A stretch of DNA of 20,743 nucleotides from Nemertoderma westbladi (taxonomy: Eukaryota > Xenacoelomorpha > Nemertodermatida > Nemertodermatidae), in the NCBI GenBank assembly GCA_032718475.1, contig JAUCBJ010001401.1, forward strand, positions 1 through 20,743, read 5' to 3'. The translations under genes and the position numbers were made by a program. Below are positions 20,197-20,743 of the stretch, piece after piece; position 1 is the first letter of the stretch; each line of letters starts with the position of its first letter. The notes under the pieces were generated by a model. The model was not told the DNA's origin. It worked only from the letters and a program-made list of their open reading frames with translations, and did no database searches.

Positions 20197-20743
20197 GGTC
20201 GGTCGGTCGGTCGGTCGGTCGGTCGGTCGGTCGGTCGGTCGGTCGGTCGGTCGGTCGGTCGGTCGGTAGGTCGGTCGGTCGGTCGGTCGGTCGGTCGGTC
20301 GGTCGGTCGGTCGGTCGGTCGGTCGGTCGGTCGGTCGGTCGGTCGGTCGGTCGGTCGGTCGGTCGGTCGGTCGGTCGGTCGGTCGGTCGGTCGGTCGGTC
20401 GGTCGGTCGGTCGGTCGGTCGGTCGGTCGGTCGGTCGGTCGGTCGGTCGGTCGGTCGGTCGGTCGGTCGGTCGGTCGGTCGGTCGGTCGGTCGGTCGGTC
20501 GGTCGGTCGGTCGGTCGGTCGGTCGGTCGGTCGGTCGGTCGGTCGGTCGGTCGGTCGGTCGGTCGGTCGGTCGGTCGGTCGGTCGGTCGGTCGGTCGGTC
20601 GGTCGGTCGGTCGGTCGGTCGGTCGGTCGGTCGGTCGGTCGGTCGGTCGGTCGGTCGGTCGGTCGGTCGGTCGGTCGGTCGGTCGGTCGGTCGGTCGGTC
20701 GGTCGGTCGGTCGGTCGGTCGGTCGGTCGGTCGGTCGGTCGGT
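20197..20743. repeat. (GGTC)n microsatellite, at least 547 bp, open at the window end
   Basis: About 137 uninterrupted tetramers run to the last base, with a single substitution (GGTA for GGTC at 20268). Each repeat has a CpG, and G-runs of two recur every four bases. The true length is unknown because the window ends inside it. Confidence 0.98.

Overview
This window looks like repeat-rich, gene-poor nuclear DNA from an animal, probably an invertebrate. It holds two decayed fragments of a non-LTR (LINE) retrotransposon, a short poly(A)-tailed retroposon and six large tandem-repeat families. I see no host protein-coding gene, rRNA, tRNA, operon or CRISPR that I can support. The species cannot be named from the sequence. 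CpG-to-TpG/CpA decay in one array suggests a genome with CpG methylation. By my count about 70% of the window is tandem repeat.

Layout. 1-1124: AT-rich DNA with nothing recognised. 1125-2141 (minus): LINE endonuclease fragment. 2163-2555: a run of perfect inverted repeats (stem-loops) just upstream of that ORF, two of them in diverged copies whose stems differ by compensating changes. 2556-8040: an 11/22-bp minisatellite of about 5.5 kb with ~605-bp higher-order duplications. 8174-8760: a 63-bp array. 8828-10134 (minus): 5'-truncated, frameshifted LINE reverse transcriptase. 10325-16797: 190 copies of a 34-bp CpG-rich unit with one indel. 16798-17409: unique AT-rich DNA. 17410-18350: a 15-bp palindromic minisatellite split by a 225-bp retroposon with a direct repeat at both ends. 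18351-19198: unique DNA with a short GCGCC repeat. 19199-20172: 25 near-identical 39-bp units. 20197-20743: (GGTC)n running off the window.

Relations. Both LINE fragments lie on the minus strand, but the RT fragment precedes the endonuclease fragment in that direction. They are therefore two copies or a rearrangement, not one intact element. The long open frames over the 15-, 39- and 63-bp arrays exist because those unit lengths are multiples of three; I do not treat them as genes. The points most worth checking are the covarying stem-loop cluster upstream of the endonuclease ORF, the retroposon nested in the 15-bp array, and the CpG-decay and higher-order pattern of the 34-bp array.
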